Source: Streptomyces sp. ASQP_92 (lineage in GTDB: Bacteria > Actinomycetota > Actinomycetes > Streptomycetales > Streptomycetaceae). From it: a stretch of DNA of 64,000 bases. Below, piece after piece: positions 61,410 through 64,000 of this stretch. Under the pieces are notes generated by a model, which had not been told where the DNA came from, searched no databases, and saw only the letters and a program-made list of their open reading frames with translations. A program made the translations under genes and the position numbers. Where the stretch lies: the NCBI RefSeq assembly GCF_025399895.1, contig NZ_JAODUA010000019.1, positions 45,947 through 109,946 on the forward strand, written 5' to 3'. Within the stretch, counting starts at the first letter, position 1. Every line of letters starts with the position of its first letter.

Positions 61410-63866
61410 TCAGGCGTCCTTGTCGCTCTGCTCGCTCTGCTCAACCTTGTCGGCCTTGTCGGCTTTGTCGACCGACGGAACGGCCTCGTTCGGCGCGGAC
61501 TCCACCAGGTCGGCGTCGATGACCTCGGCCGCGTCGACCACCTCGGCGGCGCGGACGACATCGGAGTCGTCGCCCTCGAAGTCGTCCTCTTCCTCACCCT
61601 CGTCGTCGAACTCGGGGGCGTCCTCGACCTCACCGCGCGGAGCGTCGAGGTCACCGCCGCCATCGAGGTCGCCGTCCGCGTCGATGTCGTCGTGCTCGAC
61701 CATGGCGTCGACGAAGTCGACCCCGTCCAGCTCGGCGAGCCGGTCGGAGGCGTCGGTCGAGCCGTCCTTGTCCGCCTCGAGCGCCTTGGCGAACCACTCG
61801 CGGGCCTCGTCCTCACGGGTGGCGGCCAGCAGCGCGTCGGCGTACGCGTAGCGCAGGCGCGCCGTCCACGGCTGTACGGAGTTCGACGCGAGCTCGGGGC
61901 TCTGCAGGGTCACGATGGCCGCGTCGAGCTGCCCCATGTCCCGGCGCGCACCGGCCGCGACCAGACGCATCTCGACCTGGCCCGGCTTGTCGAGCTTCTG
62001 CACCTCGGGCTCACCGGCCATCGCCAGCGCCCGCTCGGGACGGCCGAGGCCGCGCTCGCAGTCCGCCATGACGGGCCACAGCTCGACCGATCCGGTCATC
62101 CGGCGCGCGGCACGGAACTCCGCGAGCGCCTCCGAGTACTTCTGGGTGGCGTACGCGGCGAAGCCGGCGGCCTCGCGGACGGCGGCGACGCGGGAGGCGA
62201 GCCGCAGCGCGATGCGGGAGTAGGCGTAGGCCTGCTCGGGCTCGTCGTCGATGAGCCGCGCCACCATCACCAGGTTGCACGCCACTTCTTCGGCGAGACC
62301 CTTGGGAAGGCTCATCAGCTCCTGGCGGACGTCGGCGTCGATCTCGTCGCCCGTGACGTCCTCATCGATCGGCAGCCGCTTGACGGGCTCGCGGTCACGA
62401 TCCCGGTCGCGGTCGTCCCGACGCCCATAGCCACCCCGGTCGTCGTCGCGACGGGGAGCCGGACGGTCGTCACGCCGGTCGTCACGCCCACGGTAACCAC
62501 CGCGGTCGCCCCGGTCGTCGCGACGGAACCCGCCGCGGTCGTCGTCACGGCGCGGGGCCGGACGGTCGTCCCGACGGAATCCACCGCGGTCGTCGTCCCG
62601 ACGAGGCGCCGGGCGGTCGTCACGACGCCCGTACGAGCTACCACCACCGGCAGAACCGCCACGGTTGTCGTCACGACGGAACCCGCCACGGTCGTCATCA
62701 CGGCGCGGGGCGGGACGGTCATCGCGACGGAATCCACCGCGGTCGTCATCACGGCGGGGAGCCGGGCGGTCGTCACGGCGGCCGTAGGAGCTGCCACCAC
62801 CGCGGTTGTCGTCACGACGCGGGGCCGGACGGTCGTCCCGACGGAAACCACCGCCACCGCCACGGTTGTCATCACGGCGGAACCCACCGCGGTCGTCATC
62901 ACGACGAGGCGCCGGACGGTCATCACGACGCCCGTAGGAGCTACCGCCACCGGCGGACCCGCCACGGCTGTCGTCACGACGGAAACCGCCGCTACCACCG
63001 CGGTTGTCGTCACGGCGGAACCCACCACGGTCGTCATCACGACGCGGAGCCGGACGGTCATCACGACGCCCGTACGAGCTGCCACCACCGGCAGAGCCAC
63101 CACGGTTGTCGTCACGACGGAAACCGCCACGGTCGTCATCGCGGCGGGGAGCCGGGCGGTCGTCACGGCGGCCGTAGGAGCTGCCACCACCGCGGTTGTC
63201 GTCACGGCGCGGGGCCGGACGGTCGTCCCGACGGAAACCGCCGCCACCGCCACGGTTGTCATCACGGCGGAACCCACCACGGTCGTCATCACGACGCGGA
63301 GCCGGACGGTCATCACGACGCCCGTAGGAGCTGCCACCACCGGCAGAGCCACCACGGCTGTCGTCACGGCGGAAACCGCCACCGGCAGACCCACCACGGC
63401 TGTCGTCACGGCGGCCGAACGAGCTGCCGCCACCGCGATTGTCATCACGACGCGGGGCGGGACGGTCATCGCGGCGCCCGTAGGAGCTGCCACCACCGGC
63501 AGAGCCACCACGGTTGTCATCGCGTCGGAAACCGCCGCCGGCGGAGCCTCCGCGGTTGTCGTCGCGACGGAACCCACCACGGTCGTCATCACGACGCGGA
63601 GCCGGACGGTCATCACGACGCCCGTACGAGCTGCCACCACCGGCGGGGCGACCACCACGGTCGTCGCGGCGGGGGTACCCACCGCCGGAAGAGCCACCGG
63701 TGGAGGAGCCACCACGACTGTCGTCACGACGTCCTGCGTAGCCACCTCGGTCGTTGTCACGACGCGGACCGCGGTCGTCTCGGCCACCGCGGTAGCCGCC
63801 CCGGTCACCACCGTCCTGACGGCGCGGCTCGCGCTCCGGACGATCGTCGGGAGAGTTGGTGGACAT
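61410..63866 (-). CDS. TPR-like protein with a ~490-residue RGG/RRDD repeat tail
   Basis: 818 residues in three parts. Residues ~1-490: low-complexity, built from Y-G-R-R-D-D-R-P-A-P-R-R-D-D and R-G-G-F-R-R-D-D-N-R units (about 8 full S-S-Y-G units, about 13 R-P-A-P-R-R-D-D). Residues ~491-720: helical repeat domain (V-R-Q-E-L-M-S-L-P-K-G-L-A, Y-S-E-A-L-A-E-F-R-A-A-R-R). Residues ~720-818: strongly acidic. The helical part matches the TPR gene next to the HAD phosphatase in M. tuberculosis. ATG at 63866 with AGGAG six bases upstream. RGG-rich tails often bind RNA or form condensates (inference). Confidence 0.85.
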   Translation of the reverse strand: MSTNSPDDRPEREPRRQDGGDRGGYRGGRDDRGPRRDNDRGGYAGRRDDSRGGSSTGGSSGGGYPRRDDRGGRPAGGGSSYGRRDDRPAPRRDDDRGGFRRDDNRGGSAGGGFRRDDNRGGSAGGGSSYGRRDDRPAPRRDDNRGGGSSFGRRDDSRGGSAGGGFRRDDSRGGSAGGGSSYGRRDDRPAPRRDDDRGGFRRDDNRGGGGGFRRDDRPAPRRDDNRGGGSSYGRRDDRPAPRRDDDRGGFRRDDNRGGSAGGGSSYGRRDDRPAPRRDDDRGGFRRDDNRGGSGGFRRDDSRGGSAGGGSSYGRRDDRPAPRRDDDRGGFRRDDNRGGGGGFRRDDRPAPRRDDNRGGGSSYGRRDDRPAPRRDDDRGGFRRDDRPAPRRDDDRGGFRRDDNRGGSAGGGSSYGRRDDRPAPRRDDDRGGFRRDDRPAPRRDDDRGGFRRDDRGDRGGYRGRDDRRDDRPAPRRDDDRGGYGRRDDRDRDRDREPVKRLPIDEDVTGDEIDADVRQELMSLPKGLAEEVACNLVMVARLIDDEPEQAYAYSRIALRLASRVAAVREAAGFAAYATQKYSEALAEFRAARRMTGSVELWPVMADCERGLGRPERALAMAGEPEVQKLDKPGQVEMRLVAAGARRDMGQLDAAIVTLQSPELASNSVQPWTARLRYAYADALLAATREDEAREWFAKALEADKDGSTDASDRLAELDGVDFVDAMVEHDDIDADGDLDGGGDLDAPRGEVEDAPEFDDEGEEEDDFEGDDSDVVRAAEVVDAAEVIDADLVESAPNEAVPSVDKADKADKVEQSEQSDKDA
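62390..63760. repeat. Coding minisatellite of the RGG/RRDD tail
   Basis: About 1.3 kb of nested direct repeats, with GTCGTCACGACG-type and GGAGCTGCCACCACCGGC-type blocks recurring many times. The copy number is probably unstable between strains. Confidence 0.9.
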
Positions 63867-63954
63867 CGTGACTCCTAGTCTTCGGGTACTACAGTCATTC
63901 TCGCGCAGTCGGCTGCCCGACGCGCTTCGGCAAAACAAAGCGGAAAAACAAAAA

Positions 63955-63992
63955 GACCCTTGGTCCCAGCGTGAACGCTGGGACCAAGGGTC
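63955..63992 (-). terminator. Intrinsic terminator of a minus-strand gene beyond the right edge
   Basis: GACCCTTGGTCCCAGCG-tgaa-CGCTGGGACCAAGGGTC: a perfect 17-bp stem followed on the minus strand by a T-rich run (TTTTTGTTTTT). A transcript from the right ends here, so the TPR gene starts its own transcription. Confidence 0.93.
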
Positions 63993-64000
63993 CATAAATA

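Noticed and set aside
62315..63811. 498-codon minus-strand frame inside the RRDD gene
   Set aside because: Out-of-frame reading of the same coding repeat; no start signal.
61203..63878. 891-codon plus-strand open frame with Thr/Val repeats
   Set aside because: Antisense image of the RRDD repeat; the minus frame has a ribosome site, a TPR domain and synteny.

Overview
The window reads as a chromosomal core-region segment of a Streptomyces (or a very close actinomycete). The DNA is very GC-rich, many genes start with GTG, and neighbouring genes often overlap by four bases. Several markers are typical of the genus: a streptogrisin protease, an orphan SepF paralogue, and the dispersed intergenic repeats GGGGCGCGGGGAACTGCGCGA and CAGCCCGTCCGGCG. 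From memory, the right-hand two thirds follow the order known from Mycobacterium tuberculosis (der, cmk, rluB, scpB, scpA, parA, Nudix, pyrG, recN, nadK, tlyA, small protein, HAD phosphatase, TPR protein), with Streptomyces-specific insertions. No rRNA, complete tRNA, CRISPR array, phage or IS element was seen.

Layout. 1-3.4 kb: the N-terminal 1116 codons of dnaE2 (runs off the left edge) with a near-perfect SOS box upstream and a REP-like palindrome inside the reading frame. 3.4-6.5 kb: a two-domain VOC protein, an ABC-2/YhgE-like membrane protein and a slipin. 6.5-11.6 kb is the most unusual part: a peptide ending in F-S-S-A-L (FxsA), an FxsB-type radical SAM/SPASM maturase with a degenerate C-terminal extension, and an AAC(3)-like acetyltransferase, with a 2x2TM SLATT/DUF4231-like gene diverging from the peptide gene and a SLOG-like gene facing it across five copies of a 30-bp minisatellite. 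11.7-24.7 kb: streptogrisin, a SepF paralogue, glutaryl-CoA-type dehydrogenase, an MFS pump, PAP2 phosphatase, an I78 inhibitor, an orphan cytochrome oxidase subunit I, a GT4 glycosyltransferase pair and two conserved unknowns.

24.7-34.3 kb: the minus-strand run aroH-tyrA-cmk-plsC-der; then DUF952, a Rieske lipoprotein and a nucleotidyltransferase on the plus strand; then a candidate ADP-ribose-linked operon (His-rich mini-ORF, NrtR-like Nudix regulator, ADP-ribosylglycohydrolase) behind a promoter whose -10 lies in a palindrome. 33.1-37.8 kb: chromosome-organisation operon parA - ribbon-helix-helix-like gene - scpA - scpB - rluB. 38.1-48.1 kb: ald, an NB-ARC/TPR protein, Nudix, pyrG, GH15 and PucR. 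48.2-55.2 kb: GT4, a WecA/MraY-like gene whose 3' end lies in a 56-bp tandem repeat, recN, nadK, tlyA, a small protein and an SCP2-like protein. 55.2-58.7 kb: three tandem 91-bp repeats and an iron-siderophore ABC importer lacking a binding protein, behind an iron box. 58.8-63.9 kb: HAD phosphatase, DUF1015 protein and a TPR protein with a ~490-residue RGG/RRDD repeat tail.

Functional themes: DNA damage and chromosome maintenance (dnaE2, recN, parA/RHH, scpAB), nucleotide and NAD(P) metabolism (cmk, pyrG, nadK, Nudix proteins, ADP-ribosylglycohydrolase), aromatic amino acid synthesis (aroH, tyrA), envelope glycosylation, and a RiPP-type peptide system placed next to genes of the SLOG/SLATT conflict-system type. 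Assignments come from reading translations and motifs; no database search was run.
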